Below are positions 8,498 to 18,236 of a DNA stretch of 64,000 bases, piece by piece. A program made the translations under genes and the position numbers. Every line of letters starts with the position of its first letter. Within the stretch, counting starts at the first letter, position 1. Under the pieces are notes generated by a model, which saw only the letters and a program-made list of their open reading frames with translations, was not told the DNA's origin and ran no database searches. The stretch comes from Paracoxiella cheracis (GTDB lineage Bacteria; Pseudomonadota; Gammaproteobacteria; Coxiellales; Coxiellaceae): assembly GCF_049348705.1 (NCBI RefSeq), contig NZ_CP186485.1, positions 1,302,001 to 1,366,000 of the forward strand. Direction: 5' to 3'.

Positions 8498-10052
8498 TGT
8501 AGTCATTTTATCGCGTTGGCAGTTCGGCATGACTGCTATGTATCATTTTATTTTCGTTCCACTCACACTCGGTTTGTCCGTCATCGTCGCTATCATGGAG
8601 ACGGTTTACATCATGACTGGGCGCGAGATTTGGAAACAAATGACGAAATATTGGGGCATCTTGTTTGGCATCAACTTCGCCATGGGCGTGGCCACGGGCA
8701 TTACCATGGAGTTCCAATTCGGCACCAATTGGGCTTACTACTCTCAATACGTCGGCGATATTTTTGGTGCTCCCTTAGCAATTGAAGGTTTGATGGCATT
8801 CTTTTTAGAAGCCACATTTATCGGATTATTTTTCTTTGGCTGGGACCGATTATCGAGGCTCGGTCACCTAATCGTTACATGGTTAGTGGCACTGGGATCT
8901 AGCCTTTCAGCATTATGGATTTTAATTGCAAATGGCTGGATGAATTATCCGGTGGGCGCGCATTTTGATTTCAACACCATGCGCATGGAAGTTTCAAATT
9001 TTAAAGAAATCCTTTTTAACCCTGTCGCCCAAGCTAAATTCGTTCACACCATCAGCGCAGGTTATGTCACTGGCTCTATTTTCGTTTTAGCGATCAGTGC
9101 ATTTTTTCTATTGCGAAAACGTAATACTGAATTTGCCAAACGCTCGATGACGATTGCTGTTTCCTTTGGGCTCGCCTCTGCACTGTCCGTTGTCGTACTC
9201 GGTGATGAAAGTGGTTATTTAGCCAACGAGATGCAAAAAATGAAGCTCGCCTCGATCGAAGGGATGTGGAAAACTGAGCCTGCACCTGCCCCTTTTAATT
9301 TATTCGGCATTCCCGATCAGTCACAACACATTACCCGTTATCGCATTCATGTTCCTTATGTGTTGGGTATTATTGCAACTCGTTCGTTTCACCAAGTTTT
9401 ACCGGGCATCGATGAGTTAGTCGCCCGCAACAAAGAACGCATCATGCAAGGTATGCATGCCTATGCTGCTCTGATGGCACTGCGCAAAAACCCGAACGAC
9501 ATTACTGACAAAGTGATTTTAACGCGCTACTCCAATGAATTAGGTTATGGCCTTTTATTAAAGAAATACACCGATGATCCAGCAAAAGCGACACCAGCAG
9601 AAATCGACAAGGCTGCATGGGATACCGTCCCTGATAGCGTTGCCACTTTGTTTTGGACTTTTCGTGTGATGGTCGCGTGCGGATTCTTTTTCATTTTATT
9701 ATTTGCCGTCGGCTTTTATTTATCAGCCAAACGCATTTTAGAAAAGCGCTGGTATTTGTACGCAGCTTTATGGAGTTTACCGCTCCCGTGGATTGCGGCG
9801 GAAAGTGGATGGTTTGTCGCGGAACACGGTCGACAACCTTGGGTCGTGGAAGGTGTTTTGCCCACTTTCTTAGGCACTTCTTCACTGCAAACTCACGATC
9901 TCGTTATTTCGTTAACAGGCTTCGGACTCTTTTATACAGTCCTCGCTGTTATCGAGATTTATTTAATGATTAAATATATTCGTTTGGGTCCCGATGGTAT
10001 GACAGCGAAATATACTCACACCATAGAAAATAAAACGGAGAACGCACTATGA
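8484..10052 (+). CDS. cydA: Cytochrome bd ubiquinol oxidase subunit I
   Basis: A 522-residue polytopic inner-membrane protein that oxidises quinol and carries the three haems of the bd-type terminal oxidase. Haem ligand regions are visible: the early His in MYHFIFVPLTLG, the later His in KFVHTISAGYVTG and the Met in TFRVMVACGFF. The quinol loop begins near VPYVLGIIATRSF, and GWFVAEHGRQPW is the conserved block near the C-terminal end. I use the ATG at 8484 because GGAG is six bases upstream; a TTG four codons earlier has no support. It overlaps cydB by four bases (ATGA). Confidence 0.96.
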   Translation: MTPHDVVILSRWQFGMTAMYHFIFVPLTLGLSVIVAIMETVYIMTGREIWKQMTKYWGILFGINFAMGVATGITMEFQFGTNWAYYSQYVGDIFGAPLAIEGLMAFFLEATFIGLFFFGWDRLSRLGHLIVTWLVALGSSLSALWILIANGWMNYPVGAHFDFNTMRMEVSNFKEILFNPVAQAKFVHTISAGYVTGSIFVLAISAFFLLRKRNTEFAKRSMTIAVSFGLASALSVVVLGDESGYLANEMQKMKLASIEGMWKTEPAPAPFNLFGIPDQSQHITRYRIHVPYVLGIIATRSFHQVLPGIDELVARNKERIMQGMHAYAALMALRKNPNDITDKVILTRYSNELGYGLLLKKYTDDPAKATPAEIDKAAWDTVPDSVATLFWTFRVMVACGFFFILLFAVGFYLSAKRILEKRWYLYAALWSLPLPWIAAESGWFVAEHGRQPWVVEGVLPTFLGTSSLQTHDLVISLTGFGLFYTVLAVIEIYLMIKYIRLGPDGMTAKYTHTIENKTENAL

Positions 10053-11185
10053 TTGAATACGCCACATTACGAGTTATTTGGTGGGTTTTAATGGGTGTCA
10101 TTCTCATCGGTTTTGCCGTGATGGATGGATTTGATTTAGGCGCCGCCGGTTTATTGCCGTTTGTAGCTAAAACTGATATCGAACGTCGTGTCGTCATCAA
10201 TACGGTCGGCCCAGTCTGGGAAGGCAACCAAGTGTGGTTTATTTTAGGCGGTGGTGTGTTTTTCGCTGCATGGCCCTATTTATATGCCATTACATTCTCT
10301 GGTTTTTATTTTGCTATTCTTTTAGCGCTTGCGACACTCATATTACGACCCGCAGGATTCAAGTATCGTAGTAAATTAGAAAGCCCACGCTGGCGCAGCA
10401 CATGGGATTGGATTTTGTGCCTCAGCGGGATCGTTGCAGCATTAACGTTTGGTGTGGCGGTCGGCAATGTATTGCAAGGCGTCCCTTTCCACTATGACAG
10501 CTCATTAAGAGGATTTTACACAGGCTCCTTTTTTGCCTTATTTAATCCCTTTGCTATCTTATGTGGCCTAACCAGTGTGGCTATGATTTTAATGCAAGGT
10601 GCTGTTTATCTATCTATAAAAACAGAAGGCGACATTCATCAGCGCGCTATTGCAAGCACCCGAATTGCAGCGCTTATAACCATTCTTCTTTTTGTTGCAG
10701 GCGGCGTTTGGATTGCCTTTGGCATAAAAGGTTATGTCATTACTCAAGCAATTAATCATGATGGACTGTCAAACCCAATTAATAAAATGGTGTCAAAGCA
10801 GGTGGGTGTTTGGTTAGCGAACTTTATGGATCACCCTGTTCTTTGGATAGCTCCTATTTTAGGTGTTGTTGGGCCATTTGGTGCATTACTGTTTTCTCGA
10901 GTACTATCGAAGCTTGCTATTATTTTTAGCAGCTTAGGAATATTCGGCATCATCAGCACCGTGGGTTTAAGCATGTTCCCGTTTATTTTGCCTTCATCCA
11001 GCAACCCAGGATCGAGTTTATTGGTTTGGGATGCATCAGCAAGTCAATTATCTTTGTCAATTATGTTTGTGAGCGCCTGCATCTTCTTGCCTATAATTTT
11101 AATCTATACAGCTTGGGTATATCGTGTGTTGCGTGGCAAAGTCACCGCAAGCCATATTGAAAAAGATAAAGGTTCAGCTTATTAA
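10049..11185 (+). CDS. cydB: Cytochrome bd ubiquinol oxidase subunit II
   Basis: A 378-residue integral membrane partner of CydA. It begins with the usual LRVIWWVLMGVILIGFAVMD followed by GFDLGAA, and contains GPVWEGNQVWFILGGG, both signatures of subunit II. The start overlaps the cydA stop in ATGA, indicating tight translational coupling. It lacks its own haem in known enzymes and stabilises the complex. cydX follows after 15 bases. The operon gives the cell a high-affinity oxidase for low-oxygen conditions. Confidence 0.96.
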   Translation: MIEYATLRVIWWVLMGVILIGFAVMDGFDLGAAGLLPFVAKTDIERRVVINTVGPVWEGNQVWFILGGGVFFAAWPYLYAITFSGFYFAILLALATLILRPAGFKYRSKLESPRWRSTWDWILCLSGIVAALTFGVAVGNVLQGVPFHYDSSLRGFYTGSFFALFNPFAILCGLTSVAMILMQGAVYLSIKTEGDIHQRAIASTRIAALITILLFVAGGVWIAFGIKGYVITQAINHDGLSNPINKMVSKQVGVWLANFMDHPVLWIAPILGVVGPFGALLFSRVLSKLAIIFSSLGIFGIISTVGLSMFPFILPSSSNPGSSLLVWDASASQLSLSIMFVSACIFLPIILIYTAWVYRVLRGKVTASHIEKDKGSAY

Positions 11186-11200
11186 TACGAGGTAGAAACG

Positions 11201-11308
11201 ATGTGGTATTTTTCATGGATTTTAGGTTTAGGCCTAGCCTGTACATTTGCAGTATTAAATGCGCTCTGGTTTGAATTAGCGAGAGACAAAGACAATAGCG
11301 AAATTTAA
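11201..11308 (+). CDS. cydX: Cytochrome bd small subunit CydX
   Basis: A 35-residue protein that starts with MWYFSWILG and continues through a single membrane helix to LNALWFELARD. This matches the CydX family, including the conserved N-terminal MWYF and the Glu after the helix that helps bind haem. GAGG lies eight bases before the ATG, and the gene follows cydB by 15 bases. CydX is needed for a stable, active bd oxidase. It completes the cydP-A-B-X unit. Confidence 0.93.
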   Translation: MWYFSWILGLGLACTFAVLNALWFELARDKDNSEI

Positions 11309-11370
11309 TCCTGGAGAATTTTCAGTTAGCACGTAATTGAAATTCATTTGAGAGCGTTTAGTTTTGAGAA

Positions 11371-11619
11371 CAAGCGTGTCGCGATGCTCGTGATAGATTA
11401 TTGCCATCCCTGTCAATAATCGACTCGCAATACGCGACAACTTAAATAGCCACGGACGTCCTCGTCGCCCGCGCTCCGCGACCTCACGGCTCGACTACGC
11501 ACGGGCTCTCAAATGACTTGACGGCTCGTAAAGATTTTTTGCAGTCGCTTACGCTCGGCAAAAAATCCGAGCCTACCGCGGAATACGCGCCTTCGCTTCG
11601 CTCTCCATGGCGCGCATCG
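11371..11619 (+). repeat. 249-bp structured palindromic repeat, copy 2
   Basis: Nearly identical to copy 3 and the reverse complement of copy 1. It fills most of the 330-base gap between cydX and the Kef-type gene and ends 19 bases before that gene's start, so it may supply or remove its promoter. A short TAATTGAAATTC motif of another repeat family lies just upstream at about 11334-11345. Confidence 0.85.
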
Positions 11620-12148
11620 AAGGTAAGTAGCAACGGAAATGCACTTTAACATCATAACGAGCTTATTAATCGTCTTTAGCTTGGTTCTGGCCATTGCTGT
11701 TCTTTTTCGACTCTTAAAACTCCCTGTGATACTTGGTTATATTGTCGTCGGTGCTGTTGTGGGCCCCTATGCACTCGGCTGGTTGCCCGATTTAACCATC
11801 ATCAACAAATTCGCTGAATTTGGTATCGTGTTGCTGATGTTTACCATTGGGTTGAAGTTCTCACTCAGTGAAATTTGGCGGCTTAAAATACCGGTATTTA
11901 TATTAGGTGGGTTTCAAGTCGTTTTAACTACGATTATCACGACGCTTATCGGTCTTTCCTTAAAAATGACTGTAGACGCAGCGCTCATCGTTGGGGGTAT
12001 TGCTGCCATGTCATCAACTGCCATGGTAGTAAAACAACTCGACGATCAAGGCGAACTTCACTGGAAACACGGACACAATGCATTCAGCGTATTACTATTT
12101 CAAGACTTAGCGGTCATTCCTTTTATTATTCTTATTTCCACCCTAACA

Positions 12149-13869
12149 TTGGACTTTGGATAAATAAAATCCCTTGCCAGTTAGGACAATAATCAAAAAA
12201 TGTGAGTTTCTAAATCTTAACCTGTTTTTTGCAGCAATTCGTAGAATTGCTCAGGTGTAAAATTTATTTTATCCAACCATGATTTTACTATCCCAATCAA
12301 ATCCTCTATTTTTTCAGGGTCTGAGTTTTGCGTCTTTTCTTCAGTCCTCTGAATCGTTTTAATTTTTGAGTTGCTATTTTTGAAAATAGCAGGATGTCGC
12401 GTGCGTTTCCCCTGCGTATCACCTTTGGTTCTGCCTTGCGGATTACCGCGTGGTTTGCAGAGATTAGCAGGCGTGCCAACGGTATCAAGCACCGTAGAAA
12501 AACCCCGTTGCGTTTGTGAAGGGGTCGCAGTTATTGATGGTTTTTCGTTATCCACTTGGAAGCTCGGCAAATACCGCTCCCATTTTTTCGGTAAAATCGG
12601 GGCAAGATTCCTCGCTAGATAAAGTTGCGTATACGCTAATGCTGTCATCCGCCACCAATCTTCTTCGTGCTTAACATCCGGTGTTTGGTATCGGTCAAAT
12701 AACAGTTTGTCTTTACCAAAACGAAAGTAGTGTTCAATGTCATAGCGTCTATCGTAATAGTGATACGCTTCTAATGCTGTGATTTCATTACGTCGTTCAC
12801 CAGCGAGTCCTAACCAGAGTGGATTTTTATATAAAGATTTACCGTTAGCATCAACCGCAACCAATTGCACAACAGTAACAGGATGCTCATATCCTTTAAA
12901 TTGCTTTGAACCACGCAGTAATTGGTCACGCCATATTTTAATCTCCAATTGGTAAGTTTTGCCACTGCGGGTTGTAATGGGTTGCTGCACAATCTCATCG
13001 GATTCACGGTGAGTCGTGCTGTCGTTTAGTTTCATCGCATCACCATAGCGTTTTATACTTCCTGAGGTATTATCTTCTATTGATGCGGGCGCGAAAACAT
13101 TACGGGTACTGTTAAAACGGAAAAGATGTACCCAATTGGGATTTTCGCTAACCAGTTTACGGCAAGCTTCTGTACCATATTTTGAATCAGCCACGCTAAC
13201 CACCAATTTATGAGTAAGCGCTAAGTCTGCAATACAACGGTTAATTTGCTGCATCCCAACTACATTGCCTTTTTCATCGCTTTTAACGCGCCTCGTATCC
13301 AGTGGAACTAACCAATGCTTTTCTTGAGCTGCACCATCATTGGGCAATAGTGATACCGTTGAATATTCATGTCCAATGGTAATCGGTTTGTTACCCGGTG
13401 CTGGATTAGGGCTGTAAACCACATGGCGATCTTCAACACAGTGTGCACTTTGACGCGACTGTGGTGTCGTATCCGCAATAATGATCACACGGTCATCGCT
13501 ATGACTCACATGTTCATATTGTATTTTCATCATGCTATCCCAACAATTTGCTACCGACAAACCATCGCTAATCGCATCGGTAATACTACTGTATTCACGT
13601 TCAAAGTATGGCGATTCACATAATTCTATGGGTGTTTTGCAGCGATGGCCATGGCTTGAAAGGGCATCGAGTAAATTCATATTGGCATCGCGTCGCGCGG
13701 GGAAGATGTTGTAGAGGAATGTACGGAATTGTTTTAGTTTTTCTGTCGCTAACATCGTTTGTTCCTTATTTTATTTTTTCGAACAAACGTTGTTTACAAC
13801 GTAAAATTTTTTTTCGGTTTCTATGTCAAGCAATTTTTAATTATTTTTATAAATTTATCCAAAGTCCAA
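12149..13869 (-). mobile_element. 1721-bp DDE-transposase IS, copy A
   Basis: Bounded by inverted repeats TTGGACTTTGGATAAAT (left) and ATTTATCCAAAGTCCAA (right), with a 6-bp target duplication CTAACA at 12143-12148 and 13870-13875. It holds one transposase gene. Copies with the same 1721-bp length are at 59243-60963 and, interrupted, at 48846-52137. The size and 6-bp duplication would fit an IS1634/IS4-like group, but I cannot fix the family. Confidence 0.93.
12217..13755 (-). CDS. IS4/IS1634-like DDE transposase, copy A
   Basis: A 512-residue transposase. Acidic catalytic regions are visible as VIIIADTTPQ, VVSVADSKYG and the Glu in RRYDIEHYFRFGKDKL, a C-terminal block typical of IS4-superfamily enzymes. 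The last 90 residues are low-complexity and basic (KPRGNPQGRTKGDTQGKR), probably non-catalytic. The C-terminus is QKTG, whereas the other two copies end QKTA. It appears intact. Confidence 0.88.
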   Translation of the reverse strand: MLATEKLKQFRTFLYNIFPARRDANMNLLDALSSHGHRCKTPIELCESPYFEREYSSITDAISDGLSVANCWDSMMKIQYEHVSHSDDRVIIIADTTPQSRQSAHCVEDRHVVYSPNPAPGNKPITIGHEYSTVSLLPNDGAAQEKHWLVPLDTRRVKSDEKGNVVGMQQINRCIADLALTHKLVVSVADSKYGTEACRKLVSENPNWVHLFRFNSTRNVFAPASIEDNTSGSIKRYGDAMKLNDSTTHRESDEIVQQPITTRSGKTYQLEIKIWRDQLLRGSKQFKGYEHPVTVVQLVAVDANGKSLYKNPLWLGLAGERRNEITALEAYHYYDRRYDIEHYFRFGKDKLLFDRYQTPDVKHEEDWWRMTALAYTQLYLARNLAPILPKKWERYLPSFQVDNEKPSITATPSQTQRGFSTVLDTVGTPANLCKPRGNPQGRTKGDTQGKRTRHPAIFKNSNSKIKTIQRTEEKTQNSDPEKIEDLIGIVKSWLDKINFTPEQFYELLQKTG

Positions 13870-15118
13870 CTAACAGGACAAACCACCGAACCTTTACTCA
13901 CCGTACTCGGATGGGGGCTTTTAAAAGGATTAATCGCGCTTGGAATTATATTAGCGTTGGGCCGATGGCTGTTCCGCCCTATTTTTAATTTAATCGCTAT
14001 GACGCGAGCCCTTGAATTATTCACATTAACGGTTTTATTAATTGCGATTGCCGCTGCGGTGTTAACCAATGCACTCGGACTATCCTATGCTTTAGGCGCC
14101 TTCTTGGCCGGAATCATGTTAGCAGAAACAGAATTTCGGCATCAAATCGAAGTAGAAACGAGACCCTTTCGCGATGTACTCCTTGTACTTTTTTTTGTAT
14201 CGGTGGGTATGTTATTAAATATTCCCACATGGGCTCATACTTGGTTATGGATAGTATTACTACTCATCGCCTTATTGATTGGAAAGGCAGTATTAATATT
14301 TATTTTGTCACGCGCTTGTCAAAATGACACACCCACAGCCATTCGTACAAGCTTGGTTTTAGCGCAAGGCGGTGAATTTGGTATCGTTATTCTATTTTTA
14401 GCGTTACAAACTCATTTAATATCACAAGAGTACGGACAAGTCATATTAAGCGCACTTTTATTGAGTATGATAATCTCTCCTTTTATTATTCAACATAATA
14501 AAAAAATTACTCAGCTCCTATTACCCAAACACTATCGTAAAGAACACGAAAAATCGAAAGTCGATATCACAGAAGCTCTCTCTAAACTTCAAAATCCCAT
14601 TGTGATATTTGGTTATGGCCGAGTAGGCAGAAACGTTGCAAAAATACTCAGACAAGAGAAAATTGAGCATCTCATCGTTGACCATAATCCTAGTCACGTC
14701 CATCAAGCACGACTGAATGGTGACCCGGTTATCTACGGAGAAGCCACTTACCCAGGAATCATCAAAATTGTCGATTCAGAAAACGCCCGCGCAGTGGTTA
14801 TCTGTCTAGATAATATGAACTTCACTATCAAGTGTCTTACCCACATCCGCAAAATCACACCCTCCCTACCCATTTTGGTACGCAGTCATGACGAAGCTGA
14901 CGTTAAAAAGCTGCAATCGTTTGGGGCCACTATTGTGATCCCCGAGACCACTGAAAGTAGCCTAATCATGGCGTATCATTTACTCACTATCCTCGATATC
15001 CCTGACGACAACATCCAAGAATTGCTAAGCCAAATCAGCCAGCACAACGAATTGTTGTCGAAATTACTCAAATCCTGAGTTATATTTGCCTATCCTTACG
15101 TAGCAATACGCACTTTTT

Positions 15119-15146
15119 TATCAAAAAATTTAATTAATTTTGATAA
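15119..15146. terminator. AT-rich palindrome after the Kef gene
   Basis: TTATCAAAA and TTTTGATAA arms surround an AATTTAATTA centre, 40 bases after the antiporter stop. The stem is AT-only apart from one pair and has no long T run, so a terminator role is weak. Confidence 0.3.
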
Positions 15147-15184
15147 CTTATTGATTTATAATGATTTTTGCAATATACGTCGAT

Positions 15185-15213
15185 TTGAGACTATAGGTAA
15201 AATTCAGTATAAT
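15185..15213 (+). promoter_or_regulatory. Sigma70-type promoter for the luxR pair
   Basis: TTGAGA at 15185-15190, a 17-base spacer and a perfect TATAAT at 15208-15213, 33 bases before the first LuxR start codon. This is the clearest housekeeping promoter in the window. Confidence 0.75.
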
Positions 15214-15246
15214 ACGTACTCAACGCATTGAAAATAGAGGGTTTAA

Positions 15247-16101
15247 ATGTCGTCCAATTCTACTATCGATGAATACATCCGCAGACAAACGAAATACCAG
15301 GATCAAGTAAATCAGCTCTGCAAGCCGCTCCAGGAGCACTTCGGTATCGAGTACATCGACCATCTACACGTGACTACTGATCACCGTATCTATGGTCTCA
15401 GCAATAACCCACAGATTCCACACTCATACCTTGAATATGAAATACCTAAATATGACCCCTTTATTAACCGGGCAGATTCAAGCTCAATCCCCAAGATCTG
15501 TATGCCCCTAGCAACTATTAAAGAATATGGTAATAAAGATGAGCTCAAACTCGTTGAATGGGCGAGTGGCTTAAACGTCGGCCAGCCTATACTGTTCAAG
15601 CAGGACACCGAGGATGGGGGCTATGACATTTCGGTCTTTTTCAACCAAAGCAACAACCCTAATGCCATCAATACTTATTTAAACAACGTATCTACCATTC
15701 TAGACTTCATACAGTATTTTAGGCGCGAAACTTATCCATTGATGCAAAAGCTCGATGAATACGGGATCCCGCTTCCTGAAATCGTGGGAAAGGATTATTA
15801 CAATGCGCCAAATATCTTTATATCGAATAAAGAAATTATTCGAACATGCTCATTGGGTGAGATGTTTGAATTAGGGTCTAGCAACCCAATACAGTTACTT
15901 TCTCAACGCGAAAAACAATGTGTGCTTCTGTACATTCAGAATAAAACGGCAAGAGAGATTTCGGCAAAACTCAATATATCTTATCGAACTGTCGAAAAAC
16001 ATATCGATAACGCAAAAGCGAAGTTAGGCTGCCGAACGAAACTCGCCCTCTACAAAAAATTTACCGGCCTAAACGAATTCATTCACATACAGCAGGTATA
16101 A
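15247..16101 (+). CDS. LuxR-family transcriptional regulator (first of a tandem pair)
   Basis: A 284-residue regulator. The C-terminal 65 residues form a LuxR-type helix-turn-helix (LSQREKQCVLLYIQNKTARE, then ISAKLNISYRTVEKHIDNAK and AKLGCRTK). The N-terminal 200 residues resemble the autoinducer/PAS-like sensor found in Legionella LuxR proteins, with no receiver Asp. AGAGGG lies five bases before the ATG. No luxI-type synthase is in the window, so the ligand is unknown. The next gene is a clear paralogue in the same operon, two bases after the stop. Confidence 0.85.
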   Translation: MSSNSTIDEYIRRQTKYQDQVNQLCKPLQEHFGIEYIDHLHVTTDHRIYGLSNNPQIPHSYLEYEIPKYDPFINRADSSSIPKICMPLATIKEYGNKDELKLVEWASGLNVGQPILFKQDTEDGGYDISVFFNQSNNPNAINTYLNNVSTILDFIQYFRRETYPLMQKLDEYGIPLPEIVGKDYYNAPNIFISNKEIIRTCSLGEMFELGSSNPIQLLSQREKQCVLLYIQNKTAREISAKLNISYRTVEKHIDNAKAKLGCRTKLALYKKFTGLNEFIHIQQV

Positions 16102-16103
16102 CC

Positions 16104-16946
16104 GTGACACTCTCAACAACGTACGATTACATCGAAAAAAAGGCTCAATACAACGAAAAAATTCGTAAGCTGTGCGAACCTTTGAAGCAACAATTAGGTA
16201 TCGATCACTTTCATCACACGTTCATTACCCATGATCACCGCTATTTTGGTTTGAACAACAACACAGAGATGTCAAAATCTTATATTGATAACGAAGTGTA
16301 TCGATGTGATCCCTTTGTTAATCGAGCTGATGCTTCGGGAATTCCTGATATTTGCATGCCTTTATTTATTATCTCACAACATGCGCAAGACGAGGAAGTG
16401 AAATTTGCCGAGTGGGCAAACCTCGCTGGGCTGAACCACCCTTTAATCATCAAGCGTGAAACCAACGACGGCTATGAGATTACATCCTTCTATAATAAGA
16501 GCAGTAGTCAATCGGTAATTAATATATATTTAAATAATTTACCGATGCTGATAAAGTTTATCGAGCACTTTAAAAACGAAACGGCTCAACTCACGAACGA
16601 CCTACGCGATTTTAGCATTGACCTCAGCGAAGTTATTGGGGATGAGTATTTCAATGCATCTAACATGTTTTTATCAAGCAAACAGATTGTTAAACCTGCA
16701 ACTCCGATTATACCCGTCAAAGAGGACAGCACTGAAATTACAGACTCACTGACAAGACGTGAAAAAGAATGTGTGATGCGCTATGTTCGCAACCAAACTG
16801 CAAAAAACATTGCAACGGGTCTTGGTATTTCGATACGTACCGTTGAAAAGCACATTGACAACGCACGACAAAAATTAGGCTGCAAATCCAAATTAGACTT
16901 GTTCAAGAAGTTAGTCGGTTTGAACGACTTCGTCTACATCGCCTAA
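16104..16946 (+). CDS. LuxR-family transcriptional regulator (second of a tandem pair)
   Basis: A 280-residue paralogue of the upstream regulator, sharing blocks such as DPF(I/V)NRAD.S.IP.ICMP in the sensor domain and the LuxR helix-turn-helix at the C-terminus (TRREKECVMRYVRNQTAK). It begins with GTG two bases after the previous stop, so both are presumably made together and might form heterodimers. The downstream gene that may have followed is not visible, because an IS481 element begins two bases after the stop codon. Confidence 0.84.
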   Translation: MTLSTTYDYIEKKAQYNEKIRKLCEPLKQQLGIDHFHHTFITHDHRYFGLNNNTEMSKSYIDNEVYRCDPFVNRADASGIPDICMPLFIISQHAQDEEVKFAEWANLAGLNHPLIIKRETNDGYEITSFYNKSSSQSVINIYLNNLPMLIKFIEHFKNETAQLTNDLRDFSIDLSEVIGDEYFNASNMFLSSKQIVKPATPIIPVKEDSTEITDSLTRREKECVMRYVRNQTAKNIATGLGISIRTVEKHIDNARQKLGCKSKLDLFKKLVGLNDFVYIA

Positions 16947-16948
16947 GA

Positions 16949-18231
16949 TGTAGAACTCTCGACTTGATCTGACAGTTGAGATTTATCGGACATATTTTCT
17001 GTCCGATAGATCGGATTCTAATTACTCCTCTACCAGTTGCGTGTCGTGATTACTGTGCGCCTTATTCAATTCATCTGCCGACACGCTTGGAATAGTTTTA
17101 CATAGTTTATCTAATTCTTTTTCTTGTGCCAAATGCTTTGCATCAAGAAAAGTTTGCATGGGTGTTTTTCCATAACAACGCTCGCCGGAATGGGGCCTGA
17201 CCTCATTATATGTTTTGATCCACGCATCAACGTCTTGTTGTAATTCTTCTAGGGAACGATATATTTTTTTTCGAAAAGCAACATCATAAAATTCTTGTTT
17301 AATCGTTTTATGAAAACGTTCACAAATACCATTGGTCTGCGGAGAACGTGCGCGTGTTTTCGAATGGTCAATGTCTTCAACTGCTAAATAAAGTTGATAG
17401 GCGTGGTTCTCAATTTTTCCACAATATTCCGTCCCGCGATCCGTGAGCATACGCAGCAATCGGATACCTTGCTCATTAAACCATGGCAATACACGTTCAT
17501 TTAATAAATGAGCTGCCGTCATCGCTGTTTTCTCCGTGTATAACTTCGCAAAAGCGATTCTGCTATAGGTATCGACAAAAGTCTGCTCATAAATACGGCC
17601 AACGCCCTTCATCGTGCCAACATAATACGTATCCTGAGAACCTAAATAACCTGGGTGTTCTGTTTCAATCTCGCCGTGCGCTTCTTTTTCTCGTTTTGAT
17701 TTTTCTAATGCTTGTCATTGTTCTTCCGTTAATAACATACCGTCTTGCGCCGATTTCGCTTCAAGCGCTTTTAGTCGCTTCTTAAAAGTCTCTAGATCAT
17801 TACGTAGCCACACCGAACGAACTCCGCTGCTCGATACGATAATGCCTCGCGCCAGTAATTCATTGGCCGCACGTGCCTGACCTAACGCTGGGTTTTCAAT
17901 AGCCAAAGCAATTACCGCTTCTTCTACATGTAACGGCACTCTATTTTTTTCATTCGGTTTCTTCTTACTCATATCATGGAGTGCTTCTTCGCCACCATTT
18001 TCATAAAGTGTTTTGAAACGGTAAAAACTGTCGCGTGAATAACCCATAACCTTACAGGCTTGTGAAACATTTCCCAATTGTTTAGACAGCTCTAGTAAAC
18101 CTAATTTGGGTTTGATAATCTTTTCGGATACACTGGTCATAATGACACTCCTCGTGTTGGTTGTTTAAGGTTGGTCAATTAAATTTTACTCTAACTGACC
18201 AGGAGTGTCAGATCAAGTCTGAAGGTTTACA
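16949..18231 (-). mobile_element. IS481-family element, copy 1 (1283 bp)
   Basis: Starts TGTAGAACTC and ends GGTTTACA, with imperfect inverted termini sharing ACTTGATCTGACA. The 7-bp flanks differ (CCTAAGA, AATGACT), so there is no target duplication. The ends abut the luxR stop and the trmB 3' end, suggesting loss of whatever stood between. Confidence 0.92.
17022..18140 (-). pseudogene. IS481 transposase with internal TGA, copy 1
   Basis: The N-terminal 141 codons encode a helix-turn-helix domain (LGLLELSKQLGNVSQACKVM) ending MLLTEEQ and a TGA stop. The same frame continues QALEKSKREKEAHGEIETEH and into the integrase core, where the first Met (17612) opens a 196-residue frame with DTYSR, TDRGTEYCG and NGICERFHKTIKQEF, the DDE residues. 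Family members are normally one protein of about 350 residues. This copy has Ala in the segment VEEAVIALA. Confidence 0.88.
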
Positions 18232-18236
18232 AATGA

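Larger units (their letters stand above)
11639..15078 (+). pseudogene. Kef-type K+/H+ antiporter gene split by an IS
   Basis: Two halves of one CPA2-family cation/proton antiporter flank an IS. The first half (11639-12148, 170 codons) carries the start of the exchanger domain (LPVILGYIVVGAVVGPYALG). The second (13876-15078) has the remaining helices and a TrkA-N domain beginning at NPIVIFGYGRVGRN. Removing the IS and one copy of the 6-bp duplication CTAACA joins them in frame as ...STLTGQTTEPL and gives 570 residues, normal for KefB/YbaL-like systems. The IS adds its own start codon to the second half, but a half-transporter is unlikely to work. Confidence 0.9.

Noticed and set aside
12371..12622. 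Several 60-84 residue frames antisense to the 1721-bp IS transposase
   Set aside because: They are shadows of the coding strand, repeated with each IS copy, without ribosome sites.
17483..17785. A 100-residue frame antisense to the IS481 transposase, present in several copies
   Set aside because: It lies wholly opposite the transposase and recurs only because the IS is repeated. It is also broken in one copy.
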